Of a stretch of 64,000 bases of DNA, positions 43,178-51,295 are shown piece by piece. The translations under genes and the position numbers were made by a program. This DNA is from Streptomyces cyaneofuscatus. Lineage in GTDB: Bacteria; Actinomycetota; Actinomycetes; Streptomycetales; Streptomycetaceae. The first letter of the stretch is position 1; the number at the start of each line of letters is the position of its first letter. The stretch covers positions 208,088 to 272,087 of the forward strand of contig NZ_JOEM01000006.1 of the NCBI RefSeq assembly GCF_000718135.1, written 5' to 3'. Below the pieces are notes generated by a model, which saw only the letters and a program-made list of their open reading frames with translations, was not told where the DNA came from and did no database searches.

Positions 43178-44563
43178 GTGACCACCGTGGGCATAGCTGA
43201 CCACAACCGCGCCGTCGTGCTGGGGGCGAGCATGGCCGGTCTGCTGGCCGCCCGTGTCCTGGCCGACTCCTACACCGAAGTGCTGGTGGTGGAGCGCGAC
43301 GGCCTGGAGGACCTGACCGGCCCGGACGGATCGGCGGAGACGAGGCGGGGCGTACCGCAGGGCCGCCATGTGCACGCCCTGCTGGCCCGGGGCCGGCACA
43401 TCCTGGAGGAGCTGTTCCCCGGCTTCACCGATGAGCTGGTCACCGCGGGCGCCATCACCGGCGACGTCACCGGCAACGTCCGGTGGATCATGGACGGCCA
43501 CCGGATGCCGAAGCCGCATTCGGACATGCTGCTGCTGTCGATGAGCCGCCCCTTCCTGGAGCAGCGCGTCCGGGCCCGGGTGCGGAGCCTGCCGAACGTG
43601 CGCTTCCTGGAGCGGCACGACGTCACCGGCCTGCTGACGGCCGAGAGCGGGAAGGGGGACGGCAAGGGGGACGGCAAGGCCGTCGTCGGGGTGAGCGTCA
43701 CCGAGGACGGCACGGACCGCACCCTCTCCGCCGATCTGGTGGTCGACGCCGGCGGCCGGCGCTCGCGCACCCCGGCCTGGCTCAAGGAGCTGGGCTACGC
43801 CGAGGTGCCCGAGGACCAAATGCCCATCTCCGTCGGCTACGCGACGCAGTACTACCGGCTGCCGGACGACGTGATGCCGGACGAGATCTCCATCGACGTG
43901 GTGGCCTCCCCTCAGCTGCCGCGCGGCGCGATCTGCGCGAAGATCGACGGGGGCCGTACGGTCGTGACGGCCTACGGCTACCTGGGGGACTACCCGCCCA
44001 GCACCTCCGCCGGGTTCCTGGACTTCCTCAAGTCTCTGTCGGGGACGGACATCTACGACGCGGTCCGCGACCACCGGCCGCTGGGCGATCCCGTCGCCTA
44101 CCGCTTCCCGGCCAACCTGCGCCGGCGGTACGAGCGGCTGCCCGCGCTGCCGGACGGGCTGCTCGTCCTCGGCGACGCGGTGTGCAGCTTCAACCCGGTC
44201 TACGGGCAGGGGATGACCGTCGCCGCGCTCGGGGCGACCGTACTGCGCCAACACGTGACGGGCAATCAGGCACCCGACCCGAGCGCGTACTTCGCCGATC
44301 TCGCCGCCCGCGCGGTGGACGACGTCTGGGAGATGACGACCGGCGCCGACCTCGCTTTCCCCGGAGTCGAGGGCGAACGTACGGAGGAGTGGCAGGCTGA
44401 GCAGGGTTACGTGGCCGATCTCCTCACGGCGGCGACGCGGGACCACTCGCTCCTGACGGCGTACGCACGGGTCGTGTTCCTCGTCGACCCGCCCTCCGCG
44501 CTCGCGGCCCCGGAGATCCAGGAAGCCGTACGCGCCGCCCTGGCGTCGCAGACCGACCGATGA
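43178..44563 (+). CDS. FAD-dependent epoxidase-like monooxygenase
   Basis: A 461-residue group E-like flavoprotein resembling polyether epoxidases such as MonCI. FAD sites are GASMAG (residues 16-21), RRGVPQGRHVHALLARG, VVDAGGRRSRTPAWL and the second FAD motif VLGDAVCSFNPVYGQGMT. Enzymes of this type epoxidise isolated alkenes of polyketides with molecular oxygen, which fits the diene expected from modules 1 and 2. Start is GTG 43178 with GAGGAG just upstream, 44 nt after the PKS stop, so it is in the PKS operon. A 12-bp tandem repeat gives the odd GKGDGKGDGK stretch near residue 158. A hydroxylase role is less likely but not excluded. Confidence 0.88.
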   Translation: MTTVGIADHNRAVVLGASMAGLLAARVLADSYTEVLVVERDGLEDLTGPDGSAETRRGVPQGRHVHALLARGRHILEELFPGFTDELVTAGAITGDVTGNVRWIMDGHRMPKPHSDMLLLSMSRPFLEQRVRARVRSLPNVRFLERHDVTGLLTAESGKGDGKGDGKAVVGVSVTEDGTDRTLSADLVVDAGGRRSRTPAWLKELGYAEVPEDQMPISVGYATQYYRLPDDVMPDEISIDVVASPQLPRGAICAKIDGGRTVVTAYGYLGDYPPSTSAGFLDFLKSLSGTDIYDAVRDHRPLGDPVAYRFPANLRRRYERLPALPDGLLVLGDAVCSFNPVYGQGMTVAALGATVLRQHVTGNQAPDPSAYFADLAARAVDDVWEMTTGADLAFPGVEGERTEEWQAEQGYVADLLTAATRDHSLLTAYARVVFLVDPPSALAAPEIQEAVRAALASQTDR

Positions 44564-44564
44564 C

Positions 44565-44594
44565 CGCACCACTTCACGTCGCACCACTTCACGT
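44565..44594 (+). repeat. 15-bp perfect tandem repeat
   Basis: CGCACCACTTCACGT occurs twice back to back in the 45-nt gap between the epoxidase and NmrA genes. No hairpin forms, so it is not a terminator. Binding site or slippage duplication cannot be told apart by eye. Confidence 0.8.
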
Positions 44595-44608
44595 TAAGGA
44601 CAGCTGAG

Positions 44609-45451
44609 ATGAGCGAAGCACCCGTTCTCGTACTGGGCGGCACCGGCAAGACGGGCCGCCGAGTGGCCCGCCAACTCACCGAGAAGGGAGGGACGGTGAA
44701 GGTCGCCTCCCGCTCCGGCGGCCAGCGCTTCGACTGGCACGACCGGTCCACCTGGGCGGACGCCGTCGCGGGCGTCGAGGCGGTCTACGTGGTGGACGAG
44801 CAGGGCGCCAACGCGGCGGCGCTGCTGGCCGACTTCGTCGCCCTGGCGGTGGGCGCGGGGGTCACGCGCCTGGTCATGCTCTCCGCCCGGACCCTGGAGG
44901 AGTCCCCGCAGGAGGACGAGGTGTTTACCGCCGAGCGCGTGGTGCGCGAGTCCGGCGTGGCCTGGACCATCCTGCGTCCGACGTGGTTCGCGCAGAACTT
45001 CAGCGAGGACGGCCTCTTCCGCGACGAGGTCGCGCGCGGCGAGCTGCTGCTGCCGGACTGGAAGGGGCTTGAGCCCTTCGTGGACGCCGAGGACATCGCG
45101 GCCGTCGCGGTGGCGGCCCTGACCGAGGAGGGCCACGACGGGGAAATCTACGCGCTCTCCGGCCCCCGGCTGATGACCTTCGAGGAGTGCGCCGAGGAGA
45201 TCTCGAAAGCGGCCGGACGCGAGATCCGCCGGGTGGCGGTGACCCGCGAGGAGTACGCGCTCCACCTCGTCGAGCGCGGCTACCCGCGGGGCTTCGCGGA
45301 CTTCCTCAACACGCTCCTCGACGTCGTCCGGGACGGCGGGGCGGCCCACCTCTCCGACGGGGTGCAGCGGGCGCTCGGCCGCGAGCCGCGCGACTTCTCC
45401 CAGTACGCCGCCGAGACCGAGTGGACCCCGGCGGCGGGCGCCACCAGCTGA
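44609..45451 (+). CDS. NmrA-like NAD(P)-binding reductase
   Basis: A 280-residue atypical short-chain dehydrogenase of the NmrA/NAD(P)H azoreductase-like group. The dinucleotide loop is GGTGKTG (residues 10-16); VTRLVMLSARTLEESPQEDE, VAWTILRPTWFAQNFSEDG and FVDAEDIAAVAVAAL are family-typical segments. It lacks the usual YxxxK catalytic pair, so it could be a reductase using other residues, an isomerase-like enzyme or a redox sensor. It is 45 nt downstream of the epoxidase and in the same orientation, so it is probably a tailoring enzyme of the alkaloid pathway. AAGGA before the ATG at 44609 is the likely ribosome site. The reaction is unknown. Confidence 0.85.
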   Translation: MSEAPVLVLGGTGKTGRRVARQLTEKGGTVKVASRSGGQRFDWHDRSTWADAVAGVEAVYVVDEQGANAAALLADFVALAVGAGVTRLVMLSARTLEESPQEDEVFTAERVVRESGVAWTILRPTWFAQNFSEDGLFRDEVARGELLLPDWKGLEPFVDAEDIAAVAVAALTEEGHDGEIYALSGPRLMTFEECAEEISKAAGREIRRVAVTREEYALHLVERGYPRGFADFLNTLLDVVRDGGAAHLSDGVQRALGREPRDFSQYAAETEWTPAAGATS

Positions 45452-45634
45452 CCGTCCGCAACCGGCCGGGCCGCCGGCCACCGTGCGGTCTCCGCGCGGT
45501 AACCGGCGGCTCTCCGCCGCAGGTCACCGGGGCCGCCGAGCGCGGAGATCCGGCGGTTGCCGGGCCGTGTCGGGCAGCCCGTAGCGTCAATCCGGCCGCC
45601 GCGTTCTGCGGGCTGCGGCACACGGCGAAGTCCA

Positions 45635-45654
45635 TCCGAACGAATCCGAACGAA
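45635..45654 (+). repeat. 10-bp perfect tandem repeat
   Basis: TCCGAACGAA occurs twice in succession, 20 bp before the SnoaL-like gene start. The gap before it (45452-45634) also holds a GC-rich hairpin GGCGG-CTCT-CCGCC. Confidence 0.7.
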
Positions 45655-45674
45655 GAGAAACGGAGCGGTTCACC

Positions 45675-46109
45675 ATGGCCAGCGCATCCCAGAACACCAG
45701 CTTCCTGACCGACGACATCGAGCAGCACCAGGAGTTGTTCGGCCAGGCCTTCAACGCCGGTGACGCGGACGCCATCAACTCCATGTACGCCGATGACGCG
45801 GTCGGCGTGTGGGAGCCGGGCTTCCCGCTGACCGGGCAGGCCCGCCGCGACTACGTCACCGACTTCATGTCCCGGAAGCCCTCCGTCGAGGCGACGGTGC
45901 TCCAGACCCTGGTGACCGGTGACACCGCCATGCTGATCGTCCAGTGGTCCATGGAGACCACCACCAAGGAGGGCGAGCCCGAGCACCTGGAGGGCACCGC
46001 CGTGGACGTGCTCCAGCGGGACGAGAACGGCCACTGGCGCTACGTGGTGGACAACCCGTACGGCGCCAGCGGCCCGCACACCGCCGAAGAGGCGGCCGCG
46101 CAGGCCTGA
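45675..46109 (+). CDS. SnoaL-like protein, candidate epoxide-opening cyclase
   Basis: A 144-residue NTF2-fold protein. The fold is seen in DIEQHQELFGQAFNAGDADA, INSMYADDAVGVWEPGFPLT, YVTDFMSRKPSVEATVLQTL and the last strand GHWRYVVDNPYGASGP. Proteins of this fold include MonB-type epoxide hydrolases that work after MonCI-type epoxidases, and polyketide cyclases. Its position close behind the epoxidase makes an epoxide-opening or isomerising role plausible. Acidic residues in the pocket (Asp and Glu around 45-52) could serve as the general acid, but the key residues cannot be fixed without a structure. It is convergent with the GlxA-type regulator, 33 nt apart. Confidence 0.8.
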   Translation: MASASQNTSFLTDDIEQHQELFGQAFNAGDADAINSMYADDAVGVWEPGFPLTGQARRDYVTDFMSRKPSVEATVLQTLVTGDTAMLIVQWSMETTTKEGEPEHLEGTAVDVLQRDENGHWRYVVDNPYGASGPHTAEEAAAQA

Positions 46110-46142
46110 CCCGGCCCCGGGCGCCCGGATCCCGCCCCGGCC

Positions 46143-47144
46143 TCAGGCGCCGCGGCGGGCCGGGGGGATCGCCCCGAAGGACTGCCGGTAGTCGGTGGGG
46201 GTGACCCCGACGTGGAGGGTGAAGTGCCGCCGCATGTTGGCCGCGGTGCCGAGGCCGCTGTGCTCGCTGATCCGCTCGATCGGCAGGTCGGTGGTCTCCA
46301 GCAGGGCCTGGGCCCGGGAGAGGCGCTGGTTGAGGAGCCACTTCAACGGCGTCATCCCGGTGGCGGCCTGGAGCCGGCGGAAGAACGTCCGGGTGCTCAT
46401 CCCGGCCCGCTGCGCCATGCCGTCCACGGTGAGGGCCTGGTCGAGGTGGTGCGCGGCCCAGTCCATCACCGGGCCGAGGCTGTCGTCCTCGGTGGCGGGC
46501 ACGGACAGGTCCACGAACTGCGCCTGGCCGCCCGGCCGGTGACCGGACACCACCAGCCGTCGGGCCAGCTGGTTGGCCACATGGGCGCCCAGGTCGCGGC
46601 GGACGAGGTGCAGGCACAGGTCGAGTCCGGCGCTCATGCCGGCGCTGGTCAGCACCTGGCCCTCGTCGACGTAGAGCACCGAGCCGTCGACCTCGGCCTT
46701 GGGGTAACGCTTGGCCAGGTCAGCGGTGTTGGTCCAGTGCGCGGTGGCCCGGCGGCCGTCGAGGAGTCCTGCCTCGGCGAGCGCGAAGGCCCCGGTGCAC
46801 AGGGAGACCACCCGCGCCCCGCGGGCGGCCGCCGTACGGAGGGCTTCGATGAACGCGGCCGGGAGCGGCTCGCCGTGGGAGACCACGGCGTCGGGGACCG
46901 AGGGCACGATCACCGTGTCGGCGGCGACGAGTTCGTCCAGGCCGTAGGGGGTGCGTACGGAGAATCCCTTCGCATCGGCGCCGGGGTTCTCGTTCACCGC
47001 GCATAACCGCAGGTCGTACCAGGGGTCGTGGAGATCCAGATGTCCATCGCCGAACACCGCGTAGGCGATGGCCGTCTCATAGACCTCGCATGCCTGCATA
47101 TTCGTGTCGTTGATCAAGGCCAGCGCAACAGAGCCAGGATTCAT
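46143..47144 (-). CDS. GlxA/AraC-type transcriptional regulator with TTA codon
   Basis: A 333-residue regulator. The N-terminal two-thirds is a DJ-1/PfpI-like domain (cysteine elbow VVSLCTGAFALAEAGLL; HWTNTADLAKRYP), and the C-terminal 110 residues carry two AraC helix-turn-helix units (QALTVDGMAQRAGMSTRTFF and LPIERISEHSGLGTAANMRR). Such GlxA-family proteins activate catabolic or secondary-metabolite genes. Residue 47 is encoded by TTA (47006-47004), so translation should depend on the bldA tRNA. I start at the ATG at 47144 (MNPGSVALALIND); no ribosome site is obvious, so it may be leaderless. It is divergent from the imine-reductase gene, which it may control. Confidence 0.88.
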   Translation of the reverse strand: MNPGSVALALINDTNMQACEVYETAIAYAVFGDGHLDLHDPWYDLRLCAVNENPGADAKGFSVRTPYGLDELVAADTVIVPSVPDAVVSHGEPLPAAFIEALRTAAARGARVVSLCTGAFALAEAGLLDGRRATAHWTNTADLAKRYPKAEVDGSVLYVDEGQVLTSAGMSAGLDLCLHLVRRDLGAHVANQLARRLVVSGHRPGGQAQFVDLSVPATEDDSLGPVMDWAAHHLDQALTVDGMAQRAGMSTRTFFRRLQAATGMTPLKWLLNQRLSRAQALLETTDLPIERISEHSGLGTAANMRRHFTLHVGVTPTDYRQSFGAIPPARRGA

Positions 47145-47281
47145 GCCGCGAGTGTACGGCAGGAATTTTGCGACATCAGTCAGTTCTGCCACTGTCCGCC
47201 TCGCCGAGGCAATGCGATGGTGCAGGAGCAACAGGTCGGACATCGTCGCGATGCAGACCAGGAAATTGACGGGAGCACACA

Positions 47282-48175
47282 ATGTCGAACACCAATGCAG
47301 CCCAATCACCGGTGTCGGTCATCGGACTGGGCCTGATGGGCCAGGCATTGGCCGCCGCATTCATCAAGGGGGGTCACCCCACCACGGTGTGGAACCGCAC
47401 GGCCTCCAAGGCCGATGAGCTCGTCGCCTCCGGCGCCACGCTCGCCGACTCGGTCGAGAGCGCCGTCAAGGCGAGCCCGCTGGTGATCGTCTGCGTCTCG
47501 GACTACGCCGCCGTGCACGAGCTGCTCGACCCGCTGGAGGAGTCCCTGAAGGGCCGGGTCCTGGTGAACCTCACCACGGGCACCTCCTCGCAGGCCCGTG
47601 AGACGGCCGAGTGGGCGGCGCGACGTGACGGCCTGTACCTCGACGGCGCGATCATGGCCATCCCGCCGGACATCGCCACCGACGCGGCCGTCCTCCTCTA
47701 CAGCGGCCCGAAGGCGCTCTACGAGCAGCACGAGGAGACGCTGAAGAAGCTGGGCCCGGTGGGCACCATCTACCTCGACGAGGACCACGGCCTGTCGGCG
47801 CTGTACGACCTGTCGCTGCTCGGCATCATGTGGGGCATCCTCAACGGCTTCCTGCACGGCGCCGCCCTGCTCGGCACCGCCAAGGTGAAGGCCACCACCT
47901 TCGCCCCGCTGGCCAACACGATGATCAACGTGGTCACCGAGTACGTGACCGCCTACGCGCCCCAGATCGACGACGGCTCCTACCCGGCCGGCGACGCCAC
48001 CGTGACCGTCCACCAGGAGGCCATGGAGCACCTCGCCGAGGAGAGCGAGACCCTCGGCGTCAACGCCGAGCTGCCCCGCTTCTTCAAGGCGCTGGCCGAC
48101 CGCGCGGCGGCCGAGGGTCACGCCGGCAGCAGCTACGCCGCACTGATCGAGCAGTTCCGCAAGCCCTCCGCCTGA
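47282..48175 (+). CDS. imine reductase-like dehydrogenase
   Basis: A 297-residue NADPH-dependent enzyme of the 6-phosphogluconate/beta-hydroxyacid dehydrogenase superfamily, closest by motif to imine reductases. The Rossmann loop is GLGLMG (15-20) followed by VWNRTASKADELVASGATLA, where NRT suits NADPH. DGAIMAIPPDIATDAAVLLY and LYDLSLLGIMWGILNGFLHG are typical of imine reductases; Asp176 in LYDLSLL sits where R-type imine reductases have their catalytic Asp. It would reduce the cyclic imine made by transamination and ring closure to a piperidine. Length matches the family. Divergent from the GlxA-type regulator; followed by a perfect 13-bp hairpin terminator. Confidence 0.88.
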   Translation: MSNTNAAQSPVSVIGLGLMGQALAAAFIKGGHPTTVWNRTASKADELVASGATLADSVESAVKASPLVIVCVSDYAAVHELLDPLEESLKGRVLVNLTTGTSSQARETAEWAARRDGLYLDGAIMAIPPDIATDAAVLLYSGPKALYEQHEETLKKLGPVGTIYLDEDHGLSALYDLSLLGIMWGILNGFLHGAALLGTAKVKATTFAPLANTMINVVTEYVTAYAPQIDDGSYPAGDATVTVHQEAMEHLAEESETLGVNAELPRFFKALADRAAAEGHAGSSYAALIEQFRKPSA

Positions 48176-48198
48176 GCCTTCTGGCGAGATCTCATTCC

Positions 48199-48227
48199 GG
48201 GGCACGGCCGATTCTCGGCCGTGCCCC
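48199..48227 (+). terminator. terminator after imine reductase
   Basis: GGGGCACGGCCGA and TCGGCCGTGCCCC (13-bp perfect arms, TTC loop) lie 24 bases behind the stop. Confidence 0.85.
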
Positions 48228-48476
48228 GTTCTGCGTTCCCGCGAAAAACGACAGGGCCAGCAGTGACAGCAGTGACAGGAACAGGAGCGGCGGGAACAGG
48301 AATCTCACATTTCCCTCCCCACGGGGCTTCGTCCGGTCACCGTTCCGGTGACCAAACCTGGACCACGGGAATTACCCACATGTGACTGAAAATCGATGCC
48401 CCTCGGCTACGTTGAGCCCGCGCTTTCCGGACACGGCATTGCCTTGCGCGAGCCCGGCGAAACACCGAGGAGAAAC
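48228..48476 (+). promoter_or_regulatory. upstream region of the amine oxidase
   Basis: No gene seen. It includes a 9-bp tandem repeat CAGTGACAG (48261-48278) and a perfect inverted repeat GGTCACCG-TTC-CGGTGACC (48335-48353) that looks like a regulator-binding operator. The ribosome site GAGGAG at 48467-48472 leads to the GTG at 48477. Confidence 0.5.
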
Positions 48477-49997
48477 GTGAGAACACCCACGGACCGCGGT
48501 CCGATATCCACCACCGTCAACGCGGCCGAAACCGGTCGTGGCACCACGCGCCCGACCCGGCGCACCCTGCTGAAGGTGGCCGGAGCCGCCACACTCGCCT
48601 CCGCGGCGAGCGTCTCCGTGGCACATGCGACGCCGAGCGCCATCCGGCGCGATTTCGACGTCATCATCGTGGGAGCCGGCCTGGCCGGCGTCACCGCCGC
48701 CCGTGAACTACGGAAGAAGGGCAAGCGCGTCCTCCTGCTGGAGGCGCGCGACCGCATCGGCGGCCGGACCTGGACCGACACCTGGCGCGGCAGCCAGATC
48801 GAGCGCGGCGGCACCTGGGTCGACCAGCTCCAGCCGCACATCTGGCGGGAACTGGTCCGCTACCGAATACCGATCGTCGCCGACTCCGGCGTGGAGCGGG
48901 CCATCCTCCCCACCCTCACCGGCTTCCAGGAGTACGACCCGGTCGAGGCGTACACCCGCCAGAACGAGCTGTTCACCCCCTTCTTCGACGGGTCCCGGGA
49001 CCACTTCCCCCGCCCGTACGAGCCCTTCGCCCGCGAGGACCTGGTGAAGCCGCTCGACCGCTTCTCCCTGCGGGACCGGCTCGACCAGCTCGACTACGCG
49101 CCGGAGGACGAGATCCGGCTCACCAGCACCACCTCGCTCTACGGCGGCTCCTCCACCCGCGGGGCGTTCACCCACCTCACCCAGTGGTGGGCCCTCTCCG
49201 GCTGGAACTTCGACGGCTTCCACGGGGTGAACACCTACCGCCCGAAGGACGGCACGATCGCCCTGCTCAAGGCCATCCTCAAGGACGCGGCGCCCACGCT
49301 GCGCCTCAACTCCCCCGTCAAGTCGGTCGTCCAGAGCAACGGCCGCGTCCAGGTCACCACCCGCGCCGGCGAGCAGTTCACCGCTCCCGAGGTCATCATG
49401 GCCGTCCCGGTCAACGTGTGGAAGACGATCCAGTTCAGCCCCCCGCTGCCGAAGGCCCACAAGGCGGCCTCCACGGCGGGCATCGGCGTCCCGCACGAGA
49501 AGAAGCTCTGGCTGGAGCTGAAGCGCCCCGCGGACACCTTCGTCGCGGAGGCACCGGAGGGCTACCCGATCTGCATCATGGGCCGCCTCAACGAGGGCGA
49601 CCACGCGGTCGCGTTCAGCGTGAAGGACACCTTCGACGTCAACCAGCGCCGGCAGGTCGAGAACGCCGTCCGCGAGATCATCCCCGACGCCCAGCTGCTC
49701 AACTACACCGCGACCGACTGGCACGCCGACGAGTTCGCCCTCGGCGTCGGCGCGTTCCGCCAGCCCTTCCAGCTGACCCGGCTCCACCGCCAGATCCAGC
49801 AGCCGCACGGCAAGGTGAAGTTCGCCGGCGCCGACATCGCCGACGGCTGGAGCGGCTACATGGACGGCGCGATCGAGTCCGGCCTGCGCATCGCCGGCTC
49901 CCCCACCCTGACCGGACCGCTGCCCGCAGCGGTCCGCAACTCCCTCGGCGCACCCCCGGTCGACCGCCGGGCCTACCGCCCTCTCCGGGGGCTCTGA
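48477..49997 (+). CDS. Tat-signal flavin amine oxidase
   Basis: A 506-residue FAD-dependent amine oxidase (MAO/polyamine oxidase superfamily). The N-terminus has a twin-arginine signal: RPTRRTLLKVAG (Arg28-Arg29), a hydrophobic stretch and a probable cleavage after AHA near residue 51, so the folded holoenzyme may be exported. FAD-binding motif GAGLAG at 66-71 and LLLEARDRIGGRTWT follow; ERGGTWVDQLQPHIW and the C-terminal FAD contact FAGADIADGWSGYMDGAIES complete the family pattern. It would oxidise a C-N bond, for example the ring amine to an iminium. GTG 48477 is chosen by GAGGAG 4 nt upstream; an upstream ATG at 48396 is in promoter-like DNA. Transcription probably ends at the hairpin at 50004-50033. 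Confidence 0.88.
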   Translation: MRTPTDRGPISTTVNAAETGRGTTRPTRRTLLKVAGAATLASAASVSVAHATPSAIRRDFDVIIVGAGLAGVTAARELRKKGKRVLLLEARDRIGGRTWTDTWRGSQIERGGTWVDQLQPHIWRELVRYRIPIVADSGVERAILPTLTGFQEYDPVEAYTRQNELFTPFFDGSRDHFPRPYEPFAREDLVKPLDRFSLRDRLDQLDYAPEDEIRLTSTTSLYGGSSTRGAFTHLTQWWALSGWNFDGFHGVNTYRPKDGTIALLKAILKDAAPTLRLNSPVKSVVQSNGRVQVTTRAGEQFTAPEVIMAVPVNVWKTIQFSPPLPKAHKAASTAGIGVPHEKKLWLELKRPADTFVAEAPEGYPICIMGRLNEGDHAVAFSVKDTFDVNQRRQVENAVREIIPDAQLLNYTATDWHADEFALGVGAFRQPFQLTRLHRQIQQPHGKVKFAGADIADGWSGYMDGAIESGLRIAGSPTLTGPLPAAVRNSLGAPPVDRRAYRPLRGL

Positions 49998-50003
49998 CCC
50001 GGC

Positions 50004-50033
50004 CCCGGGGCCGTCCGCGAGGGCGGCCCCGGG
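50004..50033 (+). terminator. terminator after amine oxidase
   Basis: CCCGGGGCCG (50004-50013) and CGGCCCCGGG (50024-50033) are perfect arms 10 nt apart, just behind the stop of the oxidase. Read-through to the P450 is possible. Confidence 0.7.
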
Positions 50034-50107
50034 TGCCAGGGGGTGTCCGACCGTCCCTCGCGGCCCCGTCCGCCCATTCCGTACGACGAAGGTGAAGACG
50101 CAGGATC

Positions 50108-51295
50108 ATGACCATCATCTCGGACGCCACAGCGCAGGACCCGACCGAGGAGCTGTTCTCCTGGTTCCGCACGAAGCTCGACACCACCCCGGTCTACCGG
50201 GACGAGGAGAAGGGCTGGCAGGTCTTCGGTTACGACGACATCGCCCGGATCCTGGCGGACACCACCACCTTCTCCTCCGACACCGCCCGCGCCTTCAACC
50301 CCCCGCAGCCCGACCTCGACTTCTTCGACATGGGCAACCTGGTCACCACCGACCCGCCCCGCCACCGCCAGCTGCGCTCGCTGATCAACTCGGGGTTCAC
50401 GCCCCGCGCCGTGGCCGGGCTGACCCCGATGATCGAGCGGATCACCCACACGCTGCTCGACGCCGTCGACGGCAAGGACCGGTTCGACCTGATCGACTCG
50501 GTCGCGTACGCGCTGCCGATCACCGTCATCTGCGAGCTGCTCGGGCTGCCGATGGAGGACGAGCCGCTCTTCCGCGTCTGGGGCGAGGCGCTCGGCACGG
50601 TGGACGCCGCCACCGTGCCGCCGGACCAGCTGCGAGACGAAGTCGCCCCCGCCGTACGGGACATGAACGCCTACCTGATGGACCAGGTACGGCGCCGGCG
50701 CAAGCAGCCCACCGACGACGTGATCAGCAAGCTCGCCAACGCGGAGGTCGACGGCAAGCAGCTGGAGGACGGCGAGATCGTCGGCATCACCGGCCTGACC
50801 ATGTTCGCCGGCCACGCCACCACCATGGCCCTGATCGCCAACGCGGTGCTGCTCTTCGACCGCCACCCGGAGTCGGGCGCGGCCGTGCGCGCCGACCGCT
50901 CCCTGCTGCGCAACGCCGCCGAGGAGGTGCTGCGCCTGCGCCCGCCGTTCCCCCGGCTGGCCCGGGTCGTCACGGCCGACACCGAGATCGGCGGCCACGC
51001 GATCGCCGCCGGTGAGCTGGTGACGCCGTGGATCGGCGCGGGGAACCGGGACGCCTCCCGCTTCCCCGACCCCGACCGGTTCGACATCCACCGGCACACC
51101 GGCAGCAGCCTGGTCTTCGGCCAGGGCATCCACTTCTGCCTCGGTGCCCCGCTGGCCCGCCTGGAGGGGCGGATCGCGCTGGACATCCTGATGGACCGCT
51201 ACGCGGACATCGCGGTGGACGCCAGTGAACCGGTGGAGTTCGAGAACCCGTGGCAGCTGATCACCCCGAAGCGGCTACCCGTACGCGTGTCCTGA
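50108..51295 (+). CDS. cytochrome P450
   Basis: A 395-residue bacterial class I P450, soluble, needing ferredoxin and reductase from elsewhere (none in the cluster). Motifs: substrate-side DPPRHRQLRSLINSGFTPR, I-helix AGHATT (234-239), ExxR (Glu273-Arg276 in EVLR), PPFPRLARV, and the haem loop FGQGIHFCLGAPLARLE with ligand Cys344. In the I-helix the usual acidic residue before the Thr (AGHETT or AGHDTT) is Ala237. The enzyme likely hydroxylates or epoxidises the alkaloid. It may also do less usual chemistry given the lost acid. The last 21 bp overlap the tail of the convergent SARP gene. ATG at 50108. Confidence 0.92.
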   Translation: MTIISDATAQDPTEELFSWFRTKLDTTPVYRDEEKGWQVFGYDDIARILADTTTFSSDTARAFNPPQPDLDFFDMGNLVTTDPPRHRQLRSLINSGFTPRAVAGLTPMIERITHTLLDAVDGKDRFDLIDSVAYALPITVICELLGLPMEDEPLFRVWGEALGTVDAATVPPDQLRDEVAPAVRDMNAYLMDQVRRRRKQPTDDVISKLANAEVDGKQLEDGEIVGITGLTMFAGHATTMALIANAVLLFDRHPESGAAVRADRSLLRNAAEEVLRLRPPFPRLARVVTADTEIGGHAIAAGELVTPWIGAGNRDASRFPDPDRFDIHRHTGSSLVFGQGIHFCLGAPLARLEGRIALDILMDRYADIAVDASEPVEFENPWQLITPKRLPVRVS

